Shown here: positions 1 to 11,780 of the stretch, one piece after another
Layout of the letters: each line of letters starts with the position of its first letter
How positions within the stretch are numbered: the stretch's first letter is position 1
Made by a program: the position numbers and the translations under genes
Assembly (NCBI RefSeq): GCF_024723255.1
Contig: NZ_JANIAC010000002.1
Span: 898,288 to 962,287, forward strand
Direction: 5' to 3'
Source: Aestuariibaculum sp. M13
GTDB lineage: Bacteria; Bacteroidota; Bacteroidia; Flavobacteriales; Flavobacteriaceae
DNA: 64,000 nt
The notes under the pieces: model-generated
Databases searched by the model: none
What the model saw: the letters and a program-made list of their open reading frames with translations, nothing else
Told to the model about the DNA's origin: nothing

Positions 1-942
1 TCTAATATCGAACATATCTAAAACACGTAACCAGTGTTGTGCAATTTTAATCTGCTCGTTGGTTGGTGTTTTATAGAGTCCGATAGTGTCAAAAAAACCG
101 GAAACAATCATATTACCAATAGAATCCAAGCGTGTAAATCCGCGTAACATATCGGAAGAAAAGTATCCTATTTTCTGTTTAATCTCCCAAACACTCTCAC
201 CGCTTCCCTTCTTCACTCCAAATAAGACGATATTCTGACCAAAAGCCTTGGGATTATCACCAAAAATCATACTTAAAATGGTACTTTTCCCAGAACCATT
301 TGGCCCCATTAGTTGCCAGAACTCACCTTTTTTAATTTCCCAGTTGATGTTATTCAAAATTGGGCGCTCTCTGTAGTGAACCGATACATCTGTAAATTTT
401 ACTATAGGATTGATTTTCTCTGAAACTGGTCGGTAAGCCTTCGGTAAGTCTTCTAAAAAAGATTCGGCAATAGCGTCATCTGATTCTTCAAGTTTTAACT
501 CTACAAGTTCTTTCCCTTCTAAATGATAAACCTTACCAATAAAGGATAGAATATCTTCTTTACGTTTAGTAATTTGTAAAATACCAATCTTTGAACTTAA
601 CTTGTTTAGAGTTTGCTCTATTTCAGCCTGTGCCTGAATATCTAAATTCCCAAAAACATTATCGACAATAATGGCTTCGGGATTTTGAGATATTATATGG
701 TTTAAAAGTGCTTTTTTTCGTTCACCTTGGGATGAATTACTCAATAGATTTCCTGTTGGCGTAACGACATCACAAAAACCATGAATACGTTCTTCCTGAA
801 TTAATTTATTGATAGTAATTTCAGAAAAAAGTACTGCCTTAGGTTTTGAAAAATCACTTAAAATATTTCCGTCCTGAATACGCTCAATAAAATCTTGCTT
901 ATGGTCTTTATTAGAAATATAAACCGCTATATGCCTATTCAA
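1..942 (-). CDS. ModF-like ABC transporter ATP-binding protein (partial, 3' end off the left edge)
   Basis: This reading frame is open from about 942 to the left edge, where the C-terminus is cut off. It encodes two ABC ATPase halves. The first has a signature-like SQGE and a Walker B-like IIVDNVFGNLD but no Walker A. The second has a canonical Walker A, GPNGSGKST, near 270-320. This layout is familiar in flavobacterial proteins related to ModF. No permease gene is visible, so the substrate is unknown. No ATG fits; a TTG at 942 gives a plausible N-terminus (MNRHIAVYISNKD). The gene runs in the same direction as the kinase gene ending at 964, so the two could be cotranscribed. The family is clear; the start codon and role are inference. 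Confidence 0.8.
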   Translation of the reverse strand, partial: MNRHIAVYISNKDHKQDFIERIQDGNILSDFSKPKAVLFSEITINKLIQEERIHGFCDVVTPTGNLLSNSSQGERKKALLNHIISQNPEAIIVDNVFGNLDIQAQAEIEQTLNKLSSKIGILQITKRKEDILSFIGKVYHLEGKELVELKLEESDDAIAESFLEDLPKAYRPVSEKINPIVKFTDVSVHYRERPILNNINWEIKKGEFWQLMGPNGSGKSTILSMIFGDNPKAFGQNIVLFGVKKGSGESVWEIKQKIGYFSSDMLRGFTRLDSIGNMIVSGFFDTIGLYKTPTNEQIKIAQHWLRVLDMFDIR

Positions 943-963
943 AAGGGAAATAATTTAGTCTTA

Positions 964-1827
964 TTACTTTAAATTTTTAACATGGAAATCTACCAGACCT
1001 TCAATTGGTCTGCGTTCAAAGTTACCAACGGTAAAGCCCATTTCTTCCGCAACCTGCTTAATTTCGTCTTTAGCAAAGTAAGCAATAGAACCTGCAAAAT
1101 GTACCGGAACGGTTTTTAATTCTTCAGCATATTGAAAAATCATACTTTCAGCAAACAGACGAATACCTTTTTTAATAAGTTCTACACAATATTCAGAATC
1201 CTTGTTTAAGAACATAAATTCAGCAAAGTGTGCTAAATACGCATTAGGATTTGGTTTTTTATAAAGGTTGTATTTAATATAATCGGTATCCATATTGTAC
1301 TTACTTTCGAAAGCGACACGAATATTTTCAGGCATGTTATTAAAGTAGTAATCTCTAATTAACTGACGACCGTAGTAATTTCCAGAAGCATCATCCATAA
1401 TAATATACCCTAAAGAATTGACACGTTGATGCAATACTTTACCATCGTAATAACTACAGTTAGATCCGGTTCCTAAAATACAAACCACTGCAGCTTCGGT
1501 TTGTGTATTAATTGTTGAAAATACAGCTGCCATGGTGTCTTCATGAACATGAACCTCTGCGTTAACAAAAACCTCTTGCAAAACGCCTTTAACTACATTC
1601 TGTGGTTTTTCGGTACCACAACCTGCTCCATAGAAAAATACGTGCGACACAATTTTTCTATTGGCCTTTAAATCCTCATGACCTTTAATTATCTTTTTTA
1701 TTTTTTTATCGGATATAATTTCTGGATTAAGCCCCTTTGTGCGCATTTTTTCCAGCATTTTATTACCTTTTCTATCTACTGCTATCCAGTCTGACTTCGT
1801 AGAGCCACTATCAACAATTAAAATCAT
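964..1827 (-). CDS. BadF/BadG/BcrA/BcrD-type ATPase, probable N-acetylglucosamine or other amino-sugar kinase
   Basis: The 287-aa protein belongs to the ASKHA fold. The phosphate-1 motif DSGSTKSDW is at residues 6-14, a phosphate-2 glycine loop (CILGTGSNC) lies near residue 120, and HFAGSIAYF near residue 244 fits the adenosine motif. Its length is typical of the short Bacteroidota members annotated as N-acetylglucosamine kinases, which phosphorylate free amino sugar salvaged from the cell wall or chitin. It is probably cytoplasmic. It lies downstream of gapA on the same strand, but a terminator-like hairpin sits between them, so its expression may depend on read-through. Substrate specificity cannot be read from the sequence. 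Confidence 0.82.
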   Translation of the reverse strand: MILIVDSGSTKSDWIAVDRKGNKMLEKMRTKGLNPEIISDKKIKKIIKGHEDLKANRKIVSHVFFYGAGCGTEKPQNVVKGVLQEVFVNAEVHVHEDTMAAVFSTINTQTEAAVVCILGTGSNCSYYDGKVLHQRVNSLGYIIMDDASGNYYGRQLIRDYYFNNMPENIRVAFESKYNMDTDYIKYNLYKKPNPNAYLAHFAEFMFLNKDSEYCVELIKKGIRLFAESMIFQYAEELKTVPVHFAGSIAYFAKDEIKQVAEEMGFTVGNFERRPIEGLVDFHVKNLK

Positions 1828-1840
1828 GAGTTTTTAAATA

Positions 1841-1888
1841 AAAAACCCCACAGACCGTTGTGCTTTAAATACAATAACCTGTGGAGTT
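1841..1888 (-). terminator. Probable rho-independent terminator after gapA
   Basis: Read on the minus strand, CTCCACAG and CTGTGGGG form a stem with one mismatch. A nested TTGT/ACAA helix lies in the loop and a run of T follows. It begins about 30 bases past the gapA stop codon and just before the kinase gene. Confidence 0.7.
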
Positions 1889-1917
1889 GTTAATACTATT
1901 ATAATATACTTGTTAAA

Positions 1918-3923
<2,006 letters not shown>

Positions 3924-4087
3924 AAATTGATTAGTATATGAAGTAAAATTAGTAAAGAAAAACCATATATCTATGGCATTTATTGCATTTTAATGACGCT
4001 TTTAAAACTATAACGTTTTAGTTAATAAAAAAAACAAATTATAGCTGAAAAATTATGATTTCCGAAATGTAAACAGGTGATTTATTT

Positions 4088-7000
4088 CTATTTAGAACTT
4101 TTTAAGCGAATAAACTCGGGAATTGCACTCTCTTCATTTTCTTCCGATTTTTCGATAAGCACGGGGTCTGGTTTTTCAGATTTTTTAAACAAACTCTGAA
4201 TCAATTCTTTAAAGGTATCAAAATCCACACTATATGAAACTCCCACCCCTTGTGTGTAGCCTATAGCTTCACCAAAATTACGAATACTATTTTCTCTATT
4301 AAATACGGTCGCTGTTAAAGTACCATCTTCATTTAATAAAAAGTCGATTTCAACGTCTCCGGCAATGACAGTTTCGGTAGCACCGGCACCACCTACAGGC
4401 ACCCCTACTTTACCGTTAATTAATACACGATCGGTAATTTTCGTTTGAAGTGTTACCCCAAAACGGTCTCCTGTCTGATAATCTGGCCTATTGGCTCCAG
4501 CTTCATAATTTAGTCCAACATTTACTTTACTATCTCCAGAAGTAAATATGCCGTTAATAATACCGTTAAGTCTATCGGCAATGGTTCCTGAAAAATTAAG
4601 TCCGCTCAAACCTCTTGAAAACGATCCTGTAGAAATTAAAAATAAGGCCTGATTTTGTCTATCATCTGAAGACTCTAAACTATATTGAAGTTCTGACTTA
4701 ATGGTTGAATTAACGTTAGGAAATTTAAAGCTAAATTCTGGTTGAGGCTGCTCAAGGTCTCCCGTTAAATCGATGTATAACTCTACAGGAATACTTCTAT
4801 TAATCGGGTTTTCAAGTAACGGTGACGGATTGGTTTGTTCTTTAAGAACTGCCTGCATATTAATTTGAGCCTTTAACGGGTCGCCTTCCCATGCAATAGT
4901 TCCTCCCGGCATCACATTGAATTCCTTTTGAATCAATCCGCCGTAAGCAAAATTATAAACCCCTTCAAACACGGAGAAATCTCCCCACATATTAAATTTA
5001 CCATTGGTATTGATTTCTACAAGTAATCCGCCACTACCACGACCTCTAAGCGAATGCCCTGAGTTTTTATCAATAATAATTTCCAATTCAGCATCTTGCG
5101 TAACATCTAAATCGAAGTCTAACTCTAAGCCTTCTATTTCATTAAAAACAATTTCTTTACCACTACGTCTGGCTTCTTTTTCTTCTTTTGTAATAAAATG
5201 GATATAAGTATTATCTCCGAATGATTCGGTGTCGCTAAGCGGAATTTTAAATACGGTTCCAGGCTTTGTTTCTCCTAAAACACTAATCACCAATTGCTCC
5301 GTAGGTCCTTTTAAAGAAGCATAACCACTCATAAATGCCGTTCCATAATACAAGGCATCTTCGGTTTCTTTGGTGTCTAAAACCAATAAATTAGGTGTTC
5401 GTATATCTAAATCTAAATTCCAGTTTGAAAAATTCACGTGGCTAATCGATCCGTTTAACTGACCTTTAGAATTGTATTTGCTATCGGATATTGGTATTTT
5501 ATTAAACTTAAACGTCTGATCGGTTAAAGACACCGATGCATTTTGTGCAAAGTCATAATCGACATTTAAATACGGAATGCCCAAGCCTGCGTTATTTAGT
5601 TTTACATCCCCGTTAATATCTGGCTTATTTAAATTACCAACAACATGCACCACTCCTGTTGCCAAACCACGAATATTCGACAACACATCCTGCAATAACG
5701 GATTTAATGGTTGTAAATTGAATTCGTTAAATTCTAAATTTACATCAATACTCGACTGCTCTCCTAAAGCATTAATATCACCCACAGCTCTAAAAGACTT
5801 TTTCTCGTCATCTTTTATCGAAATATCCACATTATAATTAGTAAGATTTTCATTTCCTGTGATAGAAGCATCAAACGAACCTAAATCAAAGCGATTAACT
5901 TTAAAGTCCTCAATAACAATTGTTGAATTAGGCAAATAACTTCCATTTTGCTGTAAAATATCAAGCTTCCCATTTACACGACCTTCGAGTGACAAACTAT
6001 CAATATCAGGAACTATCTTAGTCAGACTTACATTTTTAAAATCGAGTTTAATATCCTTTTGAGTAGAATCCTTAATCATACCGGAAAGCCTGACTTCTTC
6101 ATTCCCGTGAGTAACCACGAATTTGTCGATATCAAACGTAGAAACATCTCTATCAAAAGACACCTTATTATTAAGGTCATTCTCCTCGTTAATATACCAG
6201 GTGTAATCTTTTATCGTAAAATCTGATTTTTTAAAGCCAATTACCGATTTATTCTCTTCGTTTATAGTGTGATAAAAACTCAGATTAAAAATATCCTTAT
6301 TACGTTTTCCTCCCTGAAACTCAGTACGCATAAATAAGGTATCATTTACAGTTACATTAATCAGGCTAAATTTAGAAACATCGTAATACTTGGTATTTAA
6401 ACTATCGGCCTCTACATAGGTATTAAACAGCGGATTACTATTATCTACCTGTAATTCAATATTATTCACAAAATGGTCGAGCAATTTAATTTCAGGAGAC
6501 TTGAATGTTAGTCTAAACTGACTTTCATCACTCTCTACACGACCACGAATAAACGTATTCTTTCCTAATTCGACTTCAGGATAAAATACCTCAACGATTT
6601 TATTGTAAATTTTAAAATTGAAATCGATAATCTGGTCGGTTGACACCTTATACGGTTCGTAATTTGTGTAAATATACCCTAACGAGTTTTGAAACAATTT
6701 CTTTAAATCTCTGAATCTAAATCGTCCTTTTAATTCGCCTTCAACAATATCTGGGGAATTAATCCCAATGTAACGCATATTGTTTTCGAAACGGGAAAAG
6801 ACTTCAAACTTATCGAAAGTATAGGTGTCATTTTGATTTCTATAAGACGTATTTTCGAATATAACTCGACCATAGGCATCATCGTAACCACTGGCATTCA
6901 TATTCATTTTCACATCACTTCTAAAAATGGAAATGCTATCCTTTTTTACAAAATTCAACACATTTAAATTGGCATAACCCACATTAGCCACAAAGTCGTA

Positions 7001-8479
7001 CTTACTAACAGCATCTGAGAAATCAACCAACCCTAAAAAGTTTAGTTTTAAATTTCTATCGTTTGAAATTAAATTACCATCGAAAATCTTATTTCTTACA
7101 TTTCCGGCAACCTTTATTCCGTGATAATTGTACCCATTGTACATCACTTCAAAAACATCACCTTTTACCTGTGTGTTTATAGTTTCGGTAACGAAACCTT
7201 TACCTTTTACATCGAAATTTAATGAAGCCTCACCTATCTCTTCAGACTCTAAGAAGGTTCCGAAATCGAACTTATCAAAAATGATATTTCCTTTGTAAGA
7301 GGCGTTATCAATATCATTAATAGTAGTAATTTCCAGATCGGAATCTACCAAACCAAGATCGGTTTCTATCTTAACATCAGCTACCACTGTTGACGCTGTT
7401 ACCTGCGTATTCCCTGTAATTGTAAATTGCCCCAAACGGCCCAATGAAGACGGCAATGAAGCTCCTAAAACATTTGGCAGCAATGCTTTTAAATCACTGT
7501 ACGTTGAGCTTAAATTAGAAAGGTAAGCATTCATTGAGAAATCGTCTTCCTCTTTGCTAAACAGGTTTTTGAAATTAATATTTCCGTAGATTCTGGTATT
7601 TCTACTCGTATTTAATCGTAAGTTTTTCGTTTGTAAATCGTTTAATGTACCGGATAAGTCCACGCTAAAATGAGCTTCCTGTCCTTTACCAAACTCATCG
7701 TAAAACGTATTAAGTTCGTCCAGTAATACAGATGAATCTTCAAAACTTGCAGTTACCAAAACCTTATCGGTAAAATACTGAAGGTCTTCTCTAAGATATT
7801 CAAACTTCAAGTCACCTTTTAAGCGAGAATTTGGCGTTTTTATATCCAGATTCGCAAAGGTCATATCGGTTAAAGTATAAGCGAAATTCGTGGTTAAATT
7901 TTTCACTTTAACCCCCCGACTATCAATAAAATTTAGCGTATTAACACGCATACTCACATCACTTCCGTTTATTAAGAAGTTAGTTGCATTGATATTTAGA
8001 TTATAAAATTCGAGAAGTTTTGTGCTTTCCTTATTTTCATCCAATAGTCTGAAAACACCATCATAAATGGACACATCGCTAGACGACATTAAAAAACTAC
8101 TTTTTTCAGATCTAGGGTTATCATCTTCAAACTTGTTCACGAAAACATCTAAATTCGTTTCGATCGCATCCTTATACGTCACAATATTGAATACCAAGCC
8201 TTCTAAATCAATATCTCCGAAAACCAGTTTTCCTTCCGATAGATTTTTAAAACTTATAATGGATGTATTTAATTCTGACACACTAATTAAGGTGTCCTGC
8301 TTGTAATCCTGAATATAAATATCTTTCAACTCAATATCTCCATTAAGTTGCATACTTACCCGGTCTATATTTATGTTGGTTTTAAACTCGTCGTTAAGCT
8401 TTTTAGTGGCATAATTTCCCAGCTGAGTTTGCACAAAAGGAATTGTTAACACCAAAACCAGAATGATGAACATAAGCAC
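4088..8479 (-). CDS. TamB-like (AsmA/translocation and assembly module) envelope protein
   Basis: This very large protein (at least 1463 aa) has an N-terminal membrane anchor followed by roughly 1400 residues of repeated beta-rich segments. Its C-terminal third is a DUF490/TamB domain, ending with features such as YNFAYGGLIQKEFNV and VGLNYEAG. The family spans the periplasm as a long beta-groove and helps lipid transport to, or protein assembly in, the outer membrane. The start is uncertain. The GTG at 8479 leaves out an in-frame upstream stretch reading HIKKVLKIILKLLALFVL, which completes a normal positively charged signal anchor. Only ATT or ATA codons are available there, before an in-frame stop at 8543-8545. 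The gene diverges from tsaD. Confidence 0.88.
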   Translation of the reverse strand: MLMFIILVLVLTIPFVQTQLGNYATKKLNDEFKTNINIDRVSMQLNGDIELKDIYIQDYKQDTLISVSELNTSIISFKNLSEGKLVFGDIDLEGLVFNIVTYKDAIETNLDVFVNKFEDDNPRSEKSSFLMSSSDVSIYDGVFRLLDENKESTKLLEFYNLNINATNFLINGSDVSMRVNTLNFIDSRGVKVKNLTTNFAYTLTDMTFANLDIKTPNSRLKGDLKFEYLREDLQYFTDKVLVTASFEDSSVLLDELNTFYDEFGKGQEAHFSVDLSGTLNDLQTKNLRLNTSRNTRIYGNINFKNLFSKEEDDFSMNAYLSNLSSTYSDLKALLPNVLGASLPSSLGRLGQFTITGNTQVTASTVVADVKIETDLGLVDSDLEITTINDIDNASYKGNIIFDKFDFGTFLESEEIGEASLNFDVKGKGFVTETINTQVKGDVFEVMYNGYNYHGIKVAGNVRNKIFDGNLISNDRNLKLNFLGLVDFSDAVSKYDFVANVGYANLNVLNFVKKDSISIFRSDVKMNMNASGYDDAYGRVIFENTSYRNQNDTYTFDKFEVFSRFENNMRYIGINSPDIVEGELKGRFRFRDLKKLFQNSLGYIYTNYEPYKVSTDQIIDFNFKIYNKIVEVFYPEVELGKNTFIRGRVESDESQFRLTFKSPEIKLLDHFVNNIELQVDNSNPLFNTYVEADSLNTKYYDVSKFSLINVTVNDTLFMRTEFQGGKRNKDIFNLSFYHTINEENKSVIGFKKSDFTIKDYTWYINEENDLNNKVSFDRDVSTFDIDKFVVTHGNEEVRLSGMIKDSTQKDIKLDFKNVSLTKIVPDIDSLSLEGRVNGKLDILQQNGSYLPNSTIVIEDFKVNRFDLGSFDASITGNENLTNYNVDISIKDDEKKSFRAVGDINALGEQSSIDVNLEFNEFNLQPLNPLLQDVLSNIRGLATGVVHVVGNLNKPDINGDVKLNNAGLGIPYLNVDYDFAQNASVSLTDQTFKFNKIPISDSKYNSKGQLNGSISHVNFSNWNLDLDIRTPNLLVLDTKETEDALYYGTAFMSGYASLKGPTEQLVISVLGETKPGTVFKIPLSDTESFGDNTYIHFITKEEKEARRSGKEIVFNEIEGLELDFDLDVTQDAELEIIIDKNSGHSLRGRGSGGLLVEINTNGKFNMWGDFSVFEGVYNFAYGGLIQKEFNVMPGGTIAWEGDPLKAQINMQAVLKEQTNPSPLLENPINRSIPVELYIDLTGDLEQPQPEFSFKFPNVNSTIKSELQYSLESSDDRQNQALFLISTGSFSRGLSGLNFSGTIADRLNGIINGIFTSGDSKVNVGLNYEAGANRPDYQTGDRFGVTLQTKITDRVLINGKVGVPVGGAGATETVIAGDVEIDFLLNEDGTLTATVFNRENSIRNFGEAIGYTQGVGVSYSVDFDTFKELIQSLFKKSEKPDPVLIEKSEENEESAIPEFIRLKSSK

Positions 8480-8731
8480 AAATAGTGCTAAAAGTTTTAG
8501 TATTATTTTGAGGACTTTTTTAATATGCTGCTGAGTTAAAATTTAAAAAACCAAGGTTCTATTTATCATTTAAGCGTTTATCCTCAATTCAGACCTTAGA
8601 TAAAACACATTCACCATTTTTACATTTCTATTAATAAAATAATTAAGTAGTTTTGTAATTACGATGAGTCCTATAAAATAGATGACTTATTGGTTTTCAA
8701 AATTAACAATTATTATGCCTAAATCTTATTA

Positions 8732-9754
8732 ATGGCGACACAAAATATTTACATTCTTGGAATTGAGTCTTCCTGTGATGATACAGCAGCAGCTGTAATG
8801 CATAACGGACGCATTTTAAGTAACATCATTGCGAACCAGAAAATACACGAAGAATACGGTGGTGTGGTGCCCGAACTGGCATCGAGAGCACACCAGCAAA
8901 ACATAGTTCCAGTAGTGCATCAGGCTTTAAAAAAAGCAGGAATTACCAAAGAACAACTAAACGCTATTGCCTTTACAAAAGGACCTGGTTTAATGGGATC
9001 GTTATTGGTGGGAACTTCTTTTGCGAAATCTTTAGCTTACGGACTGGACATTCCTCTAATCGATGTAAACCACATGCAAGGTCACATTCTAGCCCATTAT
9101 ATTGACGAAGAAGGCTTTGAAAAACCTCCATTTCCGTTTTTAGCCATGACTATTTCTGGAGGACATACCCAAATTGTCCGTTGTGATAGTTATTTTGACA
9201 TGACTGTTATTGGTGAAACAATTGATGATGCGGTTGGTGAAGCCTTTGATAAAAGCGGAAAAATTCTGGGCTTAGGCTACCCTGCTGGACCAGAAATAGA
9301 CAAACGAGCTAAATTAGGAAATCCGAAAGCCTTTAAATTTACCAAACCTAAAGTTGATGGATTAAACTTCAGCTTTTCTGGATTGAAAACTGCAATTTTG
9401 TATTTCATTCAAAATGAAACCAAGAACAACCCGAATTTTGTTGAAGAAAACCTCAACGACATTTGTGCTTCAATTCAACACACCATTATTGGTATTTTAA
9501 TCGATAAACTAAAACTGGCATCGAAAGAAACCGGTATTAAACATATTGCCATTGGTGGCGGTGTATCGGCCAACTCCGGAATTCGTCAGGCTTTAAAAGA
9601 TGGAGAGAAAAAATTTGGCTGGACCACCTACGTTCCTAAATTTGAATTCACAACCGATAATGCAGCCATGATTGCCATTGTTGGCCATTTAAAATATTTA
9701 GAAAATGAATTTGCTGATCAAAGTGTCGCAGCTTCAGCACGTTTAAAAATTTAA
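8732..9754 (+). CDS. tsaD: tRNA N6-adenosine threonylcarbamoyltransferase
   Basis: This 340-aa TsaD transfers threonylcarbamoyl to A37 of ANN-decoding tRNAs, working with TsaB and TsaE. It begins ILGIESSCDDTAAAV. The metal-binding histidines lie in HMQGHILAHY at about residues 111-120, followed by AMTISGGHTQIV, GEAFDKSGKILGLGYPAGP and the C-terminal GGGVSANSGIR. All are standard for the family, as is the length. It heads a plus-strand run with the PPIase, rsmE, DUF4159 and SpoU genes, an arrangement common in Flavobacteriaceae. It diverges from the TamB-like gene across about 250 bases. Confidence 0.97.
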   Translation: MATQNIYILGIESSCDDTAAAVMHNGRILSNIIANQKIHEEYGGVVPELASRAHQQNIVPVVHQALKKAGITKEQLNAIAFTKGPGLMGSLLVGTSFAKSLAYGLDIPLIDVNHMQGHILAHYIDEEGFEKPPFPFLAMTISGGHTQIVRCDSYFDMTVIGETIDDAVGEAFDKSGKILGLGYPAGPEIDKRAKLGNPKAFKFTKPKVDGLNFSFSGLKTAILYFIQNETKNNPNFVEENLNDICASIQHTIIGILIDKLKLASKETGIKHIAIGGGVSANSGIRQALKDGEKKFGWTTYVPKFEFTTDNAAMIAIVGHLKYLENEFADQSVAASARLKI

Positions 9755-9782
9755 GTTTAATTAAATCCCCAAAACTACCTCT

Positions 9783-10421
9783 ATGATTAAAAAACTACTT
9801 ACCTACAGTTTGTTTTGTTTTACCGTTTCTGCTTTGGCTCAAACTTCTACAGAAGAAGATTTAATTACCATTGAAAGCACGAAACAGATAGACTCATTTT
9901 TACAGGCTAAAAAACACAAGGGCAACAAAGTTGTAACCTTTAATGAAGAAAAGCACAAAACCATTTTGGCTAAAGAGCTTTTTAGTATGTCTCGAGGCGC
10001 TGTAAAAATTAAAGAAAATGAATTTGAAAAGACCTTTTATAAGGTTCTTGAAAAAAACAAAACACCATATTACAGGGTAAGTTATATTTACTTAGATGGT
10101 GCACAACGAACTGAAGACGACATTACAAATTTACGTTCAGAAATTGTTACAAAATACAATAACGGTATTCCGTTTTCATATTTAGCAAAACAGTATTCGA
10201 TGGATGCATACGCTAACAAAGGTGGTGATTTAGGTTGGTTTACTGAAGGCAAAATGCCTATAGAATTTGAAGCCGAAGTCATTAACGGAAACCACAGTTT
10301 AGAAGATATTTTTAGTGTACACATACCAGAAACTAATGCCCATTATTTGGTATTACAAACACACGAACCAAAACATATTGCCGAAATAAAAGTTTTAAAA
10401 ATTGTTGAAGCCATAAACTAA
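9783..10421 (+). CDS. Periplasmic parvulin-type peptidyl-prolyl isomerase
   Basis: The 212-aa precursor begins with a signal peptide (KKLLTYSLFCFTVSALAQ, cut after about residue 19). Its C-terminal half is a rotamase domain with FSYLAKQYSMDAYANKGGDLGWFTEGKMP at roughly residues 135-165, the conserved heart of PpiC/SurA parvulins. It probably helps outer-membrane or secreted proteins fold in the periplasm. It lies 28 bases after tsaD. Its stop codon overlaps the rsmE start (TAATG), which points to translational coupling. The N-terminal segment has no recognisable domain. Confidence 0.85.
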   Translation: MIKKLLTYSLFCFTVSALAQTSTEEDLITIESTKQIDSFLQAKKHKGNKVVTFNEEKHKTILAKELFSMSRGAVKIKENEFEKTFYKVLEKNKTPYYRVSYIYLDGAQRTEDDITNLRSEIVTKYNNGIPFSYLAKQYSMDAYANKGGDLGWFTEGKMPIEFEAEVINGNHSLEDIFSVHIPETNAHYLVLQTHEPKHIAEIKVLKIVEAIN

Positions 10422-11131
10422 TGCAGTTATTTTATAATCCAGATATTACCGAAAATACAGCTCAATTTTCTTTCGATAAAGAAGAAAGCAAACACATTGT
10501 AAAAGTCCTTCGAAAAAGCATTGGAGACACTTTACACATTACCAACGGAAATGGCTGGTTATTTACTGCTGAAATTACTGTGGCTGACATAAAAAACTGT
10601 TTGGTCAAAATAACATCAAAAACGTTACAGCCAAAGCGCAATTGTCATTTGCATTTGGCTGTAGCGCCTACAAAAATGAACGACCGCTACGAGTGGTTTT
10701 TGGAAAAAGCTACCGAAATTGGTATTGAAAGCGTAACTCCCGTATTTTGCGACCACAGCGAACGTAAAGTTATTAAAGCCGATAGGTTTGAAAAGATTTT
10801 ACAATCGGCTACCAAACAATCTTTAAACTGTTACATGCCTAAACTTAATGAGGCCATTTCATTTAAAGAATTTATATCTCAAAACTTTGAAGGCGATTTA
10901 TTCATCGCTCATTGCGAGGAAACCGATAAAAAATCATTAAAACAGGAACTAAAATCCAATACCAACGTGACCATTCTAATTGGTCCGGAAGGCGATTTTA
11001 GTACCAAAGAAATTGAATTGGCTATAGCTAATAAATTTATTCCTGTAACTTTGGGAGAAACCCGTTTACGAACCGAAACAGCGGCTATTGTTGCTTGCCA
11101 CAGTGTTGCTTTTGTAAACGAAACAATTTAA
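10421..11131 (+). CDS. rsmE: 16S rRNA (uracil(1498)-N(3))-methyltransferase
   Basis: This 236-aa RsmE methylates N3 of U1498 in 16S rRNA with S-adenosylmethionine. It has an N-terminal PUA-like domain (HIVKVLRKSIGDTLHITNGNG). The C-terminal SPOUT domain contains LILIGPEGDFS-type sequence (TILIGPEGDFSTKEIE) and LGETRLRTETAA, which form the trefoil knot that binds the methyl donor. It starts within the stop codon of the PPIase gene and ends three bases before the DUF4159 gene, so it is inside an operon. Confidence 0.94.
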   Translation: MQLFYNPDITENTAQFSFDKEESKHIVKVLRKSIGDTLHITNGNGWLFTAEITVADIKNCLVKITSKTLQPKRNCHLHLAVAPTKMNDRYEWFLEKATEIGIESVTPVFCDHSERKVIKADRFEKILQSATKQSLNCYMPKLNEAISFKEFISQNFEGDLFIAHCEETDKKSLKQELKSNTNVTILIGPEGDFSTKEIELAIANKFIPVTLGETRLRTETAAIVACHSVAFVNETI

Positions 11132-11134
11132 ACG

Positions 11135-11779
11135 ATGATGAAACGAGTTTTACCCCTATTGTCTTTACTCCTATCCTTCGGTGGATTTGCTCAGGAACTC
11201 GCTTTCGTAAAATATAAAGGTGGCGGCGACTGGTATGCCAACCCAACATCGTTACCAAATTTGATTACCTATTGTAATAAAAACATCAACACTCAGATTA
11301 ATCCAAAACCACAAACGGTTGAAGTGGATAGTCCAGATTTATTTCAGTTTCCATTAGTTCACATGACCGGGCATGGCAATGTTTTTTTTAGTGATAATGA
11401 TGCTGAAAATCTTCGAAATTATTTAATCTCAGGTGGCTTTTTACATATCGACGACAATTACGGTATGCAACCCTATATTACCAAAGAGCTAAAAAAAGTA
11501 TTTCCTGATAAGGATTTAGTAGAATTACCCGCTAACCATGAGATTTTCAATATAGCTTTCCCTTTTCCTGATGGTTTACCAAAGATTCACGAGCACGATG
11601 GTAAGCGCCCTCAAGCGTTTGGATTATTTCATGAAGGCCGATTGATGCTTCTGTTTACTTTTGAAAGTGATTTAGGAGATGGTTGGGAAGACCCGGAAGT
11701 ACATAACGACCCTGAAAATGTTAGAGAAAAAGCATTAAAAATGGGTGCTAATATTGTTAAATACGCATTTGAACACTAA
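11135..11779 (+). CDS. DUF4159 family secreted protein
   Basis: The 214-aa protein has a signal peptide (MMKRVLPLLSLLLSFGGFAQ) followed by one DUF4159 domain. This domain has the glutamine amidotransferase-like fold usual for the family (VHMTGHGNVFFSDNDAENLRNYL, GGFLHIDDNYGMQPYI, then HEIFNIAFPFPDG). No catalytic function is established for the family. It is probably periplasmic. It is nearly always found beside rsmE or trmH-type genes in Flavobacteriaceae, as here, with three bases to rsmE and one base to the next gene. A cell-envelope role is possible but not shown by the sequence. Confidence 0.88.
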   Translation: MMKRVLPLLSLLLSFGGFAQELAFVKYKGGGDWYANPTSLPNLITYCNKNINTQINPKPQTVEVDSPDLFQFPLVHMTGHGNVFFSDNDAENLRNYLISGGFLHIDDNYGMQPYITKELKKVFPDKDLVELPANHEIFNIAFPFPDGLPKIHEHDGKRPQAFGLFHEGRLMLLFTFESDLGDGWEDPEVHNDPENVREKALKMGANIVKYAFEH

Positions 11780-11780
11780 C

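Noticed and set aside
5004..5207. Plus-strand frames inside the TamB-like, GMC, traG, dnaE, mobB and PLP synthase genes.
   Set aside because: They lie opposite clear long genes, have biased low-complexity composition and no domains, so they are shadows.
11745..11780. N-terminal extension of the SpoU methyltransferase into the DUF4159 gene.
   Set aside because: It would read through the DUF4159 stop region in another frame; the ATG at 11781 lies right after that stop and matches family length.
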